A stretch of DNA of 64,000 bases from Ophiodon elongatus. Its lineage: Eukaryota > Chordata > Actinopteri > Perciformes > Hexagrammidae. The notes under the pieces were generated by a model. The model made no database searches. It was not told the origin of the DNA and worked only from the letters and a program-made list of their open reading frames with translations. The position numbers and the translations under genes are program-made. Below, piece by piece: positions 44,368 through 58,654 of the stretch. Position 1 is the stretch's first letter; each line of letters starts with the position of its first letter. Location: positions 2,578,501-2,642,500 of the forward strand of contig JACSYO010000506.1 in the NCBI GenBank assembly GCA_016806645.1, given 5' to 3'.

Positions 44368-47300
44368 CTGTCGATGTTAAGTAAGGCTCCGTCACACGCG
44401 TCTCACCATGTCAATTGGAAACCATTTGTAATTTAAATATGAACAACATGCTTCCGATAACATTATGGTGAAAGATTCTTCAGGAAGGAAAAGGACCAGG
44501 TCCCCCACCTCTTGATGTACTGGCCTGAGGGCGCCGAGGTGTTCGCCTGGGCCGCCTGGCCATTGCGAACACCCGAGGGCTGCCTTGAGACCACTTTGGA
44601 GCCAGTCGAGTCAATTTCACCGTCGGCTCCTCTAATACCCCAGGTACGCTTGTATTTTGAGTCATGCTCTATCGACGACACCCTGGAGGAAAAGTGGAAA
44701 GTTAATACGAACCAGGAAACCCGGAAGGGTAGGTAAAAACTAGAAGAACTTAAATACTACCACACGGTCTTCAAAATAAAAGCATCCTCAAGGTTAATAA
44801 GGCTAGAAGTCGGCCATTACTACGGTCACAGATGTTCGTTATTTGTAAGCAAATTCAAAAGATTCCCTACCTTATCTCACGGTACTCAAAGAATCCTCTT
44901 CTCCAAAGTGAAAGCATTTTGGGGAGATTTTTTTCCCATGTTTAGAACCAGATATGATCTTACTAAGCACGCACACATACATACACACACCGACACTGCA
45001 TATCAATTTGATTTGATGGAGAGGGTGAAGTATGCTTTGCATTGAGCAGCACCAGTCTTGTTAAGAACTTGGTAGGAAAACGGTCACGTCATCCAAAAAC
45101 AATTGGGAATGCTACAAATGGATTAGCAATCTTTTCACCTTAAGATTCACATTTGACAAGAAGATGTGTATTTTACCCTCTCCGCTTCCTACTCAGTGTG
45201 TTCATGTGAAATCACACAGACAGATCAGAGTCATGGAAGCGTTTAATCCCATGATGATAAACCTGGTGAAGAGGGAGAGGCTGCTGGTTCTGGAAATGTT
45301 GGCACAGTTGTGTACCTCCCATTTCAATGTTTTCTTTTAATGATATCATCAGCGATACTTAACATAGACACAAAGGACTCCTGGTTAGTGGAACAATCAT
45401 TTAGGTTTATGGAAAAGCCACCAATTTTAGTTTGGCCTCTAAATACCACAACACCCATGATCATCGGCTGCTGTTGCTATGGAGAACGCTCCAGGCAGGC
45501 GCAGAAATCAAAAGCGGTAGAGAATTCAAAACGCTTTGTTGTTGCAGTTGGGAACAAACCACGGCATCATAGTTGCTGAATTCATTCAAAGATTGACCCA
45601 GAAACCAAAAGTGAATTAATTCAAGCTGCCGATTGTGTGTTTAGTTCTATCAGGACCTTAGTCTTTAACTTCCACCAGCTGTTAGCAGCGCTCCTAAGAG
45701 AATTTCAAACCAAAAACACAATACTTAATATCAGATTCTTAGATAAAAACAATGTTTCATCACTGTACTGATGATTTAACCGGAAGAGTTTCATGCCTAA
45801 ACAAGTTGTAGAAGTGCTCCAACTGTCTGTCATCCAACATTGTCTATGGAGAAAATGAACGGGATTGACTGAAATAGCCCCTCCCACTTTACATGATATA
45901 GAAAAAATATATACGTATAGCAAAGTCAAATACGCAAAGTCTGCTTATATTGCTATTATTTATCACTGTGAATTTCATTTATAAACCAGCCACATACCGG
46001 TTGCCCATTATCAAACACGCACTGCACACAGAAAGTGGAGAAAAGCTGATAACACACAACCGTGATTTGGAGGCTCAGCCGTTGGGAGTGTAGTGTACCT
46101 GTCACAGGGGCAGACACAGAGGCCACAGCACTTGGAGAGGTCAGTCAGGTTTTTCTCAGCCTGTCTCATGTCCTGGTTGATCTGGTCCATGCCCTCGTCC
46201 ACACGCCTCAGCTGCTCTGAAACACACACACACACACACACACACACAATTCAGATTCTACTTTTCTATATCTAGGAACATTTCATCATTATATACACAC
46301 AAAAACTTTTTGGCTTTGAGTCACGAAACTTGACAGGTGTGTAGTTGAAATAAACTACCCCCCCCCACCCCCCCACCTCCACTGGGTTTCCTTGCTACTA
46401 TGGTCCTGCTAAAACTGAGCGAAGCAAGCTTTAAGCCAACACCGCTCAGAGATTATAAGATAGCAGTGTTATTTTGTTTTGGAGGCGGTGGAAGAACTGC
46501 CCCCTATTCGTTTTGAGCTTGTGGCCAGCCATTACACATTGCACCTTCAATGATCACTGTGAGGATTCCTAAACTGGGTCAATAACTGGGTCGTTGCAGC
46601 AACAAAAAATGTGGGATCAGGATAACAAACAAACAAACAAAAAAAAAAAAAAAAAAAAAGAATCCAGGTATCGCATCAAATAATTACAAATGCACATTTC
46701 TAAAACACTGAAGGCAATACTTGGACAGCACAAACTTAAAGTTACAGAAAATAAACAAAAAAAATATAAAGAAATTGGGACAAATAGTTTGTGCCGAGAA
46801 CAACTGAGGAACATCAAGGAACACTGGTTTAGCGCAACAATATTATGGGATGCACGTTACAGAAATTATCATCAATAACAAATTATTTCCATGATCATTC
46901 AGGCCAATACTGAAGCACACTAAAACACAGACACGGCTTATTTACGCCACCTCCTGCAGGGAAGTGCTACCGTTGTGTGCACCAACACTACACTTAACAC
47001 CACGGGGTTTCTAGGTGCTGCAGTCACACAGTGAGGTTAGCACAAATTACTTCAACGCCAAGTTAGAAAATATGTAACAGTTCTTTGGGGTATTACATTG
47101 TCAAACATCTTTGTCCTTGCAATTTCTCTCCAGCAGACACGTACTCCAGAGCTTCCCTGTACAATCCTGACGGCCTCAATTGAAAGAAATAAATAATTCT
47201 GTATAAATCTAAACAGGAAATCTGTTCCCTTAAATCATCTAAAAACTTCTTTGAAATCCAAAAGGTTGTTGGAATAATTAAATTTGTATTGTGGCACAAT

Positions 47301-50300
47301 GACATCTGGTTGATTTTAGCTGCAACAAAAACTTGCAAAATAAATAAAATCAAAATAATATATATATATATATTTAGAGTGTGATAGCATTAGTGTGATA
47401 TGTCACCACTCACTTACAGTTCCTTTGAAAATGAATGAACATCCAAAATTGGGTGACTGTGTGACTTTTTGCACTTAACCATTAGCATTCACGCTTTGCA
47501 AAAGACAAAGAGCAATAAAAATTGGAAACATCTGCATCAAAACTAGTGTTGTTTTTGAACATCTCCTCACCTCCTTGCTGGTCCAACATCACCATTGTCT
47601 TGTTGCCAGTCTCTTTGCTCTGTAAACAAAAGAGTAGCACAGATTCAGAATGATGAAAAGATTACATGCAGATTTATGCATTATAAAGTATGGAAATAAT
47701 TAGGGACCTTTAGAGTTAATTAGGATATCGGCTTTGTTCAGAATTTGAAAAAAAGACAGGCTGGTATAATTAACACAAAGGAAATGTTTAAGGGCTGAAA
47801 ATAAACTTTCCACGTGCAATACTAGAATCTTTTATTAACAGTTAATTATTAACTGTGGTTCCAATACGTTTGTTGTAAAAAGGAGAAGATTAACTTTTAC
47901 ATTTTGAGCATTAAAATGGTCCTAGTCCTCATCTAGCTATGGGCAGTTATAAACAAACATGAACCTGGTTCTGGTCATAAAAAATAAATAAAAATACAAC
48001 TACATGTTAGATGCTTTTGTGTCAGTACTAATTGTCAAAGTCTCACCTCCTCTGCCATCTGCAGCATCCTCCGTGTGCTTTCCAGTGACTGAAAGAAAAA
48101 GAACCAGCAGGTTTTAGTGAATAAAAAGAGGTGAGCAAAATTAAAAACAATCCAAAATATTCCAAAATGGCAGTAACCAAAATAACATCTAGATTCATGC
48201 ATTTTTGTTTTTTTTAGGTCATTGTTGGTTTGAGATTTCAGGGAGAGGAAACAAAGTTTGTTTGTGGACATGGCACCACGAGATGATCAGTGCTCATTTG
48301 ACGTGTATCATACCGATGACACAACACGGTATATACTAGTTTTCCACAAAAAGAGTGGCGTCCTATTCAAAACTGCACTTTGCATGATTAACAGAAGACT
48401 AGATTTCAATTTAGCCATGATCATCGTTTATGCATCTCGCACACATAAGCAGAAAGATTAATGAAGAACTCATCTGGCTGCTCTGTTTGGTGCAATTCAA
48501 AGTTGTTGTTGTTTTTTTTATGTTTAAAGCAGCACTGGACCAAAGGACTGGACATCGCTCCGGGTGCCACAGAACAAGTAATCGAACAACGTCAATAGTA
48601 CTTTTTTCACATCAGCCATTTAGAGATGTCATAGCATGGAAAACACAGCTGTAATACAGTAATAATGGTCCCATTCCATTTAGTGTGTCACAGTCCTTTC
48701 AGTGAGCCAGCAGCACAATACCAGGGCATCAACCTACTAAGTGGAACAGAGCCATAATTAATGTTATTAATTACACCCGTGTTTGCTCTGCAATGACATG
48801 TCAAGATGGCTGCTATGGAAAGAGCCAATTATGGCAGAAGATGGAACATATGAAGATCATTTCCTTGAAATAGCAATGCCTCCCCCTCTTCCCCCAATCA
48901 TGGATACAATCAAATTAATTTGATCAGACCACGACAGTGAATTATCTAATTAAACATCCAGTAATTAGATTTCAGTGACCAGAGCGGTTTCCTATCTTAT
49001 AAATATACGACTACATGCAGGAAAACCCAGTTGAGAACAAGGGGATGCTTGGCATTTTTGCTCAACCATAATTTCAACCGTTTTGATATTCAGTTAATTG
49101 TTGACGTACATTTTTTTGACAATCGGCTTACTGTTATAGCTCTAGAGCTTATATGATTTGTTCAAGATTAGAGAAATTAACACTGATTGCATTTTGAATC
49201 ACATGATATCCACATTGTTAATCATTTTCTTCTAAGATATTGGTTGAACAAAACAAGCAATTTGAATACATCAGCCTGTGCTTTGAGATTTTGTTGTTGT
49301 TGTATTTTTCACATTTCATAGACCAACCAATGAATCAAGAAATTAATGGACAGCTGTGAGCAGCTCCTCAAATTGAGTTAACTTTTAGTCAACTCATCCA
49401 TTAACTGACAGACAGTAAATTAATCGTCAACTATTCTGACAATTGATTAATCGTTATTTTTTCCAAAAAAAAAAAAAAAAAAGAAAAAAAAAAGAAAAAT
49501 ATTCTTAAATTCCTGCCTCGCAATTTTGAGTATTATCTGCTCTTCTAAACCAAATGTCACAATAAACTGAATGCTCAAGTTTTTTTTGTTTTTTTATTTT
49601 ACATAATCTTTAGTTTCATCACACTCGTTTAGTATACTTATTTTTTGCCATTTCTCCAGTGTGAACACACCACATATACGAAAACCTTGTTTGAATTAGT
49701 ATGTAGTATGGATTTGGGACACAGCTACAGTGTTCCTGGGTCTAAACTCTAATTGTACATGGGTACGGCTGGCATAAAAGTTAACGATCTACAGCAAGAC
49801 AGACAAAAACACACATGCACACAGAGACAAAAAAAAAGAAAGTTGACGACGAACTGGAATGCAGTCAGTTCAGGTGAGTTGGGCCTTTGTGTCTCTATTA
49901 ATAGCAAAGAGCTGTACAGAGAGCAAAGCATTCAAAGGAGCAAAGCACGGAAGTGACTCAGGGCATGACTCTATTGTTACCATCCCTAATTAACTGTTAA
50001 CAAGAGACAGTGGGGACCCGATTCCTCATTCTCTGTGTTATGTTTGCTCTGAATACATTAATCAGCGAGTTGAGAAACAGACAAACATGGAATTGGCGAG
50101 AGGTATGCGCTGAGCTCAGCCATCTTCTTGTTGGCTTAGCCAGAACATCACTTGGGTGGATAAACATTACGTTGTGCCTCCTAAAATCCTTGAACTTGGC
50201 TAATTAAGCACGAAATCACTGCCGCAGCCAAATTTTCCAGATTGGGGTGCTGTGACAGATCTTTGAGATACAGACAATGGCATGGTATTTTTATCATTTG

Positions 50301-52471
50301 TTTGGGATGGCTTAAATGGAAGTACAGTTGGGCGAGGTACGTGCAGGTTCCAGCAAGCTACATGTAAGCCTTTTTTTGTTCGCTTATCTTTTTAAAAAAA
50401 CACAATTAAAAAACACACTACAGGTATTAATTGGCTGCGATATATACCAGGATGATTAGAAAGTAGCACACGAACAATGCATTTTAATAACTTTGACACA
50501 ATGTTGACGAGTGTGGAAGCCATTTTAACTACTGGACATGGGAAACGGCCTTAAAATGAATGAGACCGCTTAAATTATGATTAAGACTTCCTAAAACCAA
50601 TCTTAAGTCATAACAAATTCCAACGTTGCCCTGATACATTGACAGCCACGCTCCGAGTGTTTTAGGTATGAGTGTTTACCCAAAGTGTGAGGACGCATTA
50701 GCAGAAGGACCCTCCCTTCTATGAGCTGCTTAGTCAACCAGGCAGCAGTAAGAGGAAGAAAGAGAGAAAGAGAAAACCGCAGGTTAAGTTAGAAAGCACA
50801 TATAGAGACAAAACTCAGTAAAGAAAAAAAAAAAAAGAAGAAGAAGAAAATACACAGAAAACTAGTAGTCAAAATGACAGGAAGGTGCACAGCTACAAGC
50901 CCGGCTAGAGGAAGTTAATTTGCTTCCATTTGAGTCAGATGGCTGATCATATCGTGCCCTGGAGTGCTGATGAAACAATCATCGCCTTGATAATAAAAAA
51001 CACTTAGATATAGCTGACAACATTCAAACCCTCAAAACACAGAGGGGAAAGGGAGCCATCAGGGTAAATTAGGCGTAGAGCCTCATACACATCCCATTAA
51101 TGCTTAGCTTAATAATCAACTGTGAACACAAAGAATCTAATTACCCACCCTCTGCTCTTTCAGTGCCACTGTATATTTAAACAACCACAGGATTGGACAG
51201 CGGGTTATTTTTTTCGGCCCACGAATCCTTTTCCAGCTGAACCAAAATGTGCAGTCTTCAATATGGTTAGAATTATTAATATTTCACCACAATAATGGTA
51301 AATCCTGATTGTTGATAATTGGTAATTATTATAAATCAAATATTTCAATAATACTAATAAACAGATTACATGAAGAAACTGAACATACATTTGATCGGAG
51401 TGATCGCACTTTCGACATTAAACGAGAAGTTCTGTCTGTATAATTCGTGAGCTTTAGGAGGTGCTGAAAGGTGGATTTTTTTAGACAGAATCAGGCTAGC
51501 CGTTTTCCCCAGTTTCTAGTTTTTATGCTAAGATAACTGCTTGCTGACAATGCTGTTTACTTGGCCCTAAAGACGTGAGTGTAATTGAATCTCTCTAACG
51601 CTTCACAAAAAAAGAAAATGAGCAAAATGTAAAATTATTCCTTTAAGACTTTGCATTCTCAGCTCCAGCAGCGTTCGTTTGGGTCCATCTCAATTTGAAC
51701 AACTGCAGTTTTGCGTCGGAGATGGCTGGTTTGTGGATAATTAGCATTAGGTACACACAAGTGATACTAAACCCAATATCTTCCTTTTCAGTATCACATA
51801 AGTTAAAGGGGTTTGTGGGGAGGATGAAAATGCCAACCTTTAACTAACAGCTGCTGTCGGCTTATAAGAAATTCCAACGGTCTTCAGAATAGGACTAACA
51901 AAGGGTCACCCTTGATTTCATAAAGGGTGTAATTTTTTTAATATCTTCCTGGGATCTTTCCTGGAGACCTATGTCATTTTTATTAATTATTTAAATAATC
52001 GTTTTTCCTCCAAAAGGAAAAACTAAATCCATGTAAATTTAATTTAATTTAATTTAATAGTGTAAATTTGATTCATCACATCGCTTGCCCATAGACAAGA
52101 CTCTCCAGCTCAAGCTAGAGAATTATTATGAAATTATACAAAAATGTCTGACCCTCAAACTAAAGTTACCAAAAAGAAACAACTATAAAACTATCCCTAG
52201 AAACTGTCCAAAAAAACACTGCTACATTATGCACTGCCTCACTGTTCATCTATGATGCAAACACTCGGTTCTATTGTGGCTTCTGTCCGTAGCTTGCACA
52301 GTTTTGACATTTGATATTGAACATTTTGGACAGAGTATCACTTCAAGGAAGTTTCATACCCACGCAAAGAGAAACAGACAATGAGAGGAAGTGTGCGTGT
52401 GTGTGACTCAGTACCTCATCAGTCACTTGGTTGGCCTTAGCGGTGATCTGTTCCACAGTCATGTCTTCCAT
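42990..52471 (-). CDS. snap23: SNAP23, Qbc-SNARE of the plasma membrane
   Basis: Supplies two of the four SNARE helices (Qb and Qc) for fusion of vesicles with the plasma membrane, pairing with a syntaxin and a VAMP. It is used broadly outside neurons. Coding exons, in transcript order: 52471-52415, 48088-48047, 47619-47571, 46216-46099, 44682-44509, 44367-44223, 43052-42990. They sum to 648 nt (215 residues; human SNAP23 has 211). Qb helix about 1-77 with SLESTRRMLQMAEESKETGN, cysteine cluster 79-87, variable linker 90-146, Qc helix from ITNDAREDEMEENL to the C-terminus. The zero-layer glutamines are Q48 and Q185. The N-terminus (MEDMTVEQITAKANQ) and linker fit SNAP23, not SNAP25. All junctions have GT/AG and matching phase. 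The 5' UTR is split by a 3.8-kb intron. Confidence 0.95.
46104..46130 (-). other. snap23: SNAP23 palmitoylated cysteine cluster
   Basis: Codes for CCGLCVCPC (residues 79-87), with five cysteines spaced as in mammalian SNAP23. DHHC enzymes S-acylate these, which anchors the protein in the plasma membrane. The cluster sits at the end of its exon, just before the splice site. Confidence 0.95.
46222..46248 (-). repeat. (CA)n microsatellite at a snap23 acceptor
   Basis: About 13 CA units on the + strand, that is (GT)n on the coding strand, ending only a few bases before the AG acceptor of the cysteine-cluster exon (exon end at 46216). It replaces most of the polypyrimidine tract. Confidence 0.95.
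49060..49470. repeat. Interspersed repeat family B, copy in snap23 intron 2
   Basis: Ends with TAAATTAATCGTCAACTATT followed by CTGACAATTGATTAATCG, the terminal form seen in the other copies, and shows TTGACGTACA and CATAGACCAACCAATGAATC internally. Confidence 0.6.
51435..51660. mobile_element. Palindromic-ended teleost MITE, copy 3 (snap23 intron 2)
   Basis: Diverged copy that retains AGGCTAGCCGTTTTCCCCAG, TTTTTATGCTAAGATAACTG and the ending AATGTAAAATTATTCCTTTA, in the family order of 14047-14493. Confidence 0.65.
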
Positions 52472-52529
52472 TTTGCTGCTGTCCTGTTTGAAGGCTCCCC
52501 CTGTGGCACCGAGCTCGATATTCTGCGGC
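52472..52529 (-). other. snap23: snap23 exon 2, 5' UTR part
   Basis: The AG acceptor (52530-52532 on the + strand) precedes 58 bases of 5' UTR, then the ATG at 52469-52471. The leader contains no upstream ATG. Confidence 0.75.
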
Positions 52530-55500
52530 CTGGAAGAGAAGCAAATTTAAAAAAAATAAAATAAAAAAAAGTCACATCAGAGGGCATCGATTATCATGAA
52601 GCTCTGTGACTAAAACAAATCCGAGACCTTACTTTACTGTAGGCTACGATACAATTCGTGAGGGAATAAAGCATCAGATTAATTCCCAATGCAATTAGTT
52701 GAACAACCAATTAGTTGATCAACAGAAAATGATGCAATGACAAATATTGAGACCATTACTGATATCAAATCTGATAACAACATAATTTCTTTTAATATGA
52801 ATACACAATATAAAAGACCTTACAAGTTAGGTTATCTACAAAATGTGACCAAGACTTTAAGACCTTTTCTGGCTCTTTCTAATTTATGTAATGTACATCG
52901 GGGTCAGCGTCTCAATGCCACAGAACCACTCGGTGCTCACTGCTGTACAATGTATTTTTTTTCCAATGTGAAATCTTAAATATGGAGAACGCATTTAAGG
53001 ACCAAACATTTACTGCATGAGAACATCAATGTGTTCATGTCACATGGAAGGGGAAGGAGATGCAAAGCCAAACAAATCAGGGTATTTTAATGTCCCTGGA
53101 GGAGTGTTGGGAGTCTGAACACATACAGAAGGCTTGCTGATAAAAGGAGACAAAAACCTTTTTCAAACTGTTCCTTGTGAGCCTACTGCAGTTTCTTGTT
53201 GGTGTAAAGTTTAGCTGCAGTGTGGCAAGCAGAATGTTTGATCACAAGAGGAGATGAGGAGGCTGTGAAATCAGAATTATGTAATTGGACATTGGTAACT
53301 GGCAGAAGTACGCAAAACCTAACCAAAGTTGACTACAAAATCAATACTTGATTTAAAGTCGTAAAAATAACACTAATGCATTGATAAAAGTTAAATAAAT
53401 AAACCAAAACTGTAAAAAGCATGTTACTCTTGTATATGCTGTGGTAAAAAAGGTATGCCTTTTAGAAGAAGTTGTCTAAAATGACAATATTGTTAGGGTT
53501 TATGGCAATATCGACTGATGATTTTATCTGCAGGTCTCTCACGCCATAATAATCATCATATAATTTAGACAATAACATTTTTGGATAATTTATCATATAA
53601 AACAAATGTGATTATTTATGCAACCACAATAAATTGTCCAACAGCGGATACACTACATCTATTCAATTGGCTGAAAGCATGGTAAAAGGTTTGCAAATAC
53701 AATGTTGCGTGTTAAAAAAATATATATAAATAGTTCAACTCCTGCTCATTGACGACGTTCTTAGTGTCGGTTAATGGATCACAAAAATCAAATCTTCAAT
53801 TTAAAAAAGGCACAGATACTTAAGTTAAACTACTGATCTCATGTGACTTCCTGAAAATGAACTCCCACAGCCAATTAAATTAGGACAAATTGAGATGCAT
53901 CCCTATTTGACAGCTCCAGCCAGGCTCTGCCTTCAGATTAAAATTCAGATTTCATGAGCTTGCAAAATATGCACAGAAAGGAAGTGTCACAGAGGCGTTT
54001 ATTGTAATCCAACAGCAGGAAGTGCTGATCGTGGCTGACCCCTCTGGGCCACTGGTTGTGAAATTCAACATTTTCCGGTGCCTTCAGTTTATTTTTATGA
54101 AGCGACAACGCTTAGCAAAGAGAAGTGGATCAGAATTAAAAACACCAATACGTGTTAGAGGAAGGCAAGAGCAGGACTACATGAGAAATTTAGCAAAGAG
54201 CAAGCGCTACGGTACTTTACATAGGGCACGTTGTAAATGACGCTGGTTTCTCGTGGATACAACTACACGGACAAGCAGAAGCTGCAGAACTTGAGAAATA
54301 AGAGTAGTTTCACTGCGGCTTGTAATCCATTTGGAGATACGTTCTGATCACAACATGAGCCAGGCTCCCTTGCAGAACGGTTTCACAGATACAAATCCAA
54401 TCCGAACAATATCCGATTTTGTGCATTAAGTGACCTTCATGCAGCCCAGCGTCACAGTGTGCACTGAAATGACTGGTGTGATGGTAGCCTTAGTGCACAA
54501 GGTAACATGAGATCAAGATCATTGAAAGCAAAGCCGTAAGCTTGTTTTCTGTGATGCGGAAACACTGCACTTTTATAAAAAAAAAAAAAAGAAAAAAAAG
54601 GAGGACAGAGCCAGTTAGCCATAAACACAAAGCTCCATCTTTTATTTTTCAAAAGATATCATTCAGGAAACAGCTTTATTCCCTTTTCCCTTTCTTCCTC
54701 TCCTTTCATCCTCTTCAAGTGGCATTTTCTTGTTTTTCAAAATAACCCCTGCACTTCAAGTTCCCTTTCAAACCTGCAGCAACCAAACATCCTGAGATAA
54801 AGAAGACAGGAAAATGGATAGTCTACTTGGCGGACAGCTCAGAGGATTTAATGTTGTCGACTCTGCATTTTCTTTCTTTTTTTGGAAAGAGGGCAGTCAG
54901 GGCATTTGGTTCGCACAGGCTTGACTGCTTTTCCTAACTGATTATTGGACTTGGCAAGATACTACTTTAAGTTTACAACTGTAACACTGGAGGAGGACTC
55001 ATTCACACATATTGCACTCTTTTGAAATACCAAGCCACAACACAAGTAGATGAACATGTCAACACTAAAAGATCAATTACATGTGCCAGTAAAACTGACC
55101 TCAGTTTAGCTGGATATTGATTTATCTTCATGACAGTGATGAAAAGGTTACACCCAAGCCACGGGTATATTCTACATGATTTTTGTTTCTCTGTGCAATT
55201 TGAGCCCATCATCACATAAACGTAAGCCTTATATTTTTACACCTCACACTCGATAAACAGAATGTGAAACCACTCTGCATGTGCTCACAGCCACAATAAG
55301 AATAATTTAACAAGCCCAAAGGACATACCCATTCATGTTGCAGTTCCTTCACAGCACCAACCCCCAAGTGTCTTCAGAAAATGGCTACAGGGAAACATTT
55401 CTCGTTCATCCACCCAAACCTGTTCCTCCAGTTCTGACTGCAGCACACACTGACGTCTTTTCTTGATCCCATCATGTCACGTTCACATTCTCCTTCTTCA

Positions 55501-56305
55501 CAATAAAAGACAAGAGGCTATAGTTTCAGCAACTCGCCCTGCATTCAGTCCTCAATCACAACAACACGTTTTTATTTTGGGTTAAGTCCGATATGTCTTG
55601 GGCTGGGTGACTTTAACTGACCTGTGTATCATAACAAACAGCAAGGGGGTCGATGACATCATGCTGTATGGACTTAACCTAAACCACGATCTGTTATGCA
55701 TTTCACAGCATGAATAAAGAGTTTAAAAACAAGCTGTTTTCACTACAGCTGCCCATTATAATTTAAGAATTAGGAGGAAATACGACATATTGTTAATCAT
55801 TTTCGTTGTTGAATTTAAATAAGTGCAAAAGCTGTATCCGCACACCTGACTTTGTTTATCTCAAAAAGGTATAAAGTTACGTACTGAGCAACTCTATAAC
55901 AAGGGTCACCTGATGAACAGGTGACATGAAGCTGAATGCGGAACGTGAAGGAAATAGCTTCTTTCTTTAAAAGCCCCACACCCAAGTTGCCAACGTTGTG
56001 GCCCTATACTCCCCAAAACAATACTTTTAAACTGAATAAAAGAGTTGGAAACACACAGGGAACAGTGTCAAAAAGTCTGTGAAAGCAGATTAAAGTTGTC
56101 TTACATTCTCGGGAAAGTTGCAGCAACGTTGTAAGGGTCGTAAACAGGACCGGATCCGTTGGGCAACTCGTTGACCGAGCTAATGTGCTACTAGCTAGCT
56201 AGCTGGCTAGTTCCGCTTTCTAGTTAACTACCTAACAAACACAAACAAACAACTGTGTAGGGAGAGGAGAGGGAGAGAGGCGTTTATCTGGGAGTCAATA
56301 CTTAC
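52530..56305 (-). other. snap23 intron 1 (3.8 kb)
   Basis: No coding exon or RNA gene was recognised. A fragment of family B lies at about 52680-52740. The remainder is AT-rich and unassigned. Confidence 0.5.
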
Positions 56306-56420
56306 AGTTAACCCTCCTTGTTTTAAAGAAACCAGCTTGTTACTCCTCCTTCTTCACGGTATGTGAACTTGACAACTTTTGGATTCCTTCAGTAGTTTCC
56401 CCGTCTGGCTGACTGGAGTG
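56306..56420 (-). promoter_or_regulatory. snap23: snap23 non-coding first exon and promoter region
   Basis: A good donor, CT|GTAAGT, on the - strand (+ strand ACTTAC at 56300-56305) is preceded by a short leader. The surroundings (about 56100-56420) have more CpG than the neighbouring intron and a CTAG-rich stretch near 56190. This is the best candidate for the snap23 5' UTR exon and start region. The exact start is unknown. Confidence 0.5.
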
Positions 56421-58654
56421 TGTCGGTTGGTGGATTTAAGTGCTATCGGAAATATCGCAACTTACGTTTTATAAACTATTCATGTGTTTTTTTATGTACA
56501 ATTTTAATCCACAAAATAACGTTATTATTGCTGTTAGATACATTTAGGGGCATAAGAAAGATAAATATTCACTTTTGTTGGAGCAGTTGTATTTCAAACT
56601 GTAATTCTCAGAGGGATTGGGCGATTTCTGGGGGCATTTGAACGCAGCACATGATGGTGCGCATGTCCTGTCATATGACTCCAGAGAAAAAGAGGCGCTG
56701 CTCATTTCCCCCACATGAGTGCAGCATTTACCCTTCACCCAGACCTCCCCCCCCGCCCCCGCCCCCCATCTCTGTATTTTACATGAACACAGAGTACTGA
56801 ATATTTTTCATCGTGTTTCTGAGAGATGCTCTGAAATCTGAGCCTCTAGCATTGAATCTGCTGTGTAATTCCCAAGTTTTATGGTTTAAACCACAAAAGC
56901 CTGTTCAAGGTGACTGCAAAGACACTGGGCAGACTGCCAGCCAACATATCAACTGACAATGTCTAAAAGCCAAGTGTTTCTCCCCCCCCCCCCCCTCTCT
57001 ATCTGCAACTAAATATTTTCCTTCTTGGGTCACGTATAGCAAAATGCATGCTAAAACCATGCTGAACATTTTGCAACAACTCAAATTTGTACAAGAGACG
57101 CTGTGGAGCTGCCCTCACTGAACTGCCCACGGTGCCTGAATGGTGCCCAGCTCTTTCTGCCCATGTATCTTTTATAGAGTCTACATAGCATTCATTATTC
57201 AGCAATAACACATGGTCCATCTGGACTCCTGTGACTGTGTGACTATGCATGGGTGTGTGGTCCATAGTTAACTCTCCTGCTCTGCAATTTCACCATTTCA
57301 CGCCACATCCAACGGCGCGCTTGAAGAGATAAGAATTAGTATTTCCTCTGTAATTACAACCAAGGTATAATGTGAGTGTGTTTGACAGAGGATGTGTGTG
57401 TGAGAGAGGGAGAAGCTGAAAGGAAGGAGGGAAGAGAAAGAATAGAAAGTAGTGAGAGAAGGAGAGATAGATTAAGTGAATGTGTAATAGTGACTACAGA
57501 TGGCACGTTCAGGATCAAGCTCTTTCATCATGCCGTTCCTCATTAATAGAGATGGGAGCGCTGCCCTAATTCCATAATTCCTAAATCATGCCAGTTAGTT
57601 GAATACGAGGAGATAATAGTAGAGGGGAGAGAGGAGAAGAGATCAGCCTATGGTGAGTCTGTGAGAGCGAGGAATCAACAGAAGAAGAGATGAAGAGAAG
57701 AAAAGAATGGAGAGGGGTCGCCATCTGTATTTCCTGGCTTTTCTTTTTGTTTTTTGCCAAAACCAACATCATATAGGCCAAAATTATTCTTGCCAAATAT
57801 TCTCCCACATGTACGGCAGCCAATGAAAATAGCTGAAATAATCAAGTGATTAATAAGATCTTGAAGGGAATACATGGGGATGTATAAGTGTGTGTGTGCC
57901 AGTGACAAAGCCCAGACCACTAGTTTACCATGATTTCAAGGAGCACATCTGTTCAATTCTGGCTCTGTTCCAGTCGTATCACACATTCATCTCTCCTCTC
58001 ACAAGGATTGAAACAAGGGAAGGTTTCAAGGCCTTGCTTGATCGGGCTTAATTTTACGTTAGGCTAATTCCGCTGGTACCTGGTATACTTGTCAGGACAA
58101 AGAATTGGCTGACCAAGCGTGCTTTTCAATGTTCAGAGATAATTTAATTCCCTCGTCTCCTTTTCGCTGGAATCTACTCTTTCTCCGTTTGAATTGAGCT
58201 CTGATATAAAGCAATTTGATGGAAACCAGAGACATCGATAGCCATTAGCCCGCTTTGCACAGGAGGGCCAAACATGGCAAGCTAAGGCTCATCTATTATT
58301 CATATACCTCAGTTTTCCCTAAAAACAACTTTTCTGATATTCTTTTTGCACCAAGCTGCCAAAAGAGGCAGTCAGTGGTTTCAAATAACGCTTTTAAAAC
58401 AAGGCTGATAAATGTTTCAAGCTAACACTGGCCCATACAAGCCCCGATGGGGCGGAAGTGTCTATTGTCCATCTGTCCATTCATGTCCGATCTAGAGAAA
58501 ACCTGCTGAGCTCAAGGATTAGAGGAAACATTTCAGATTCATTTTTTTTTTTTTTTAGATATTTATCCTTTAGGCATCCCCAGCATGAAATGGTTCCATG
58601 TCTTGTTCAAGCACACCTGACTTTTGATAGACATATGAGTCGTGGCACAATGTA

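Larger units (their letters stand above)
48089..52414 (-). other. snap23 intron 2 (4.3 kb)
   Basis: No coding exon or RNA gene was recognised. Contains a family B repeat (about 49060-49470) and a diverged MITE copy (51435-51660). A-rich runs occur near 49466-49500 and 50822-50850. The remainder looks like ordinary intron. Confidence 0.6.

Noticed and set aside
42990..52471. Identity as SNAP25
   Set aside because: The N-terminus and linker lack SNAP25 features; the length and sequence fit SNAP23.
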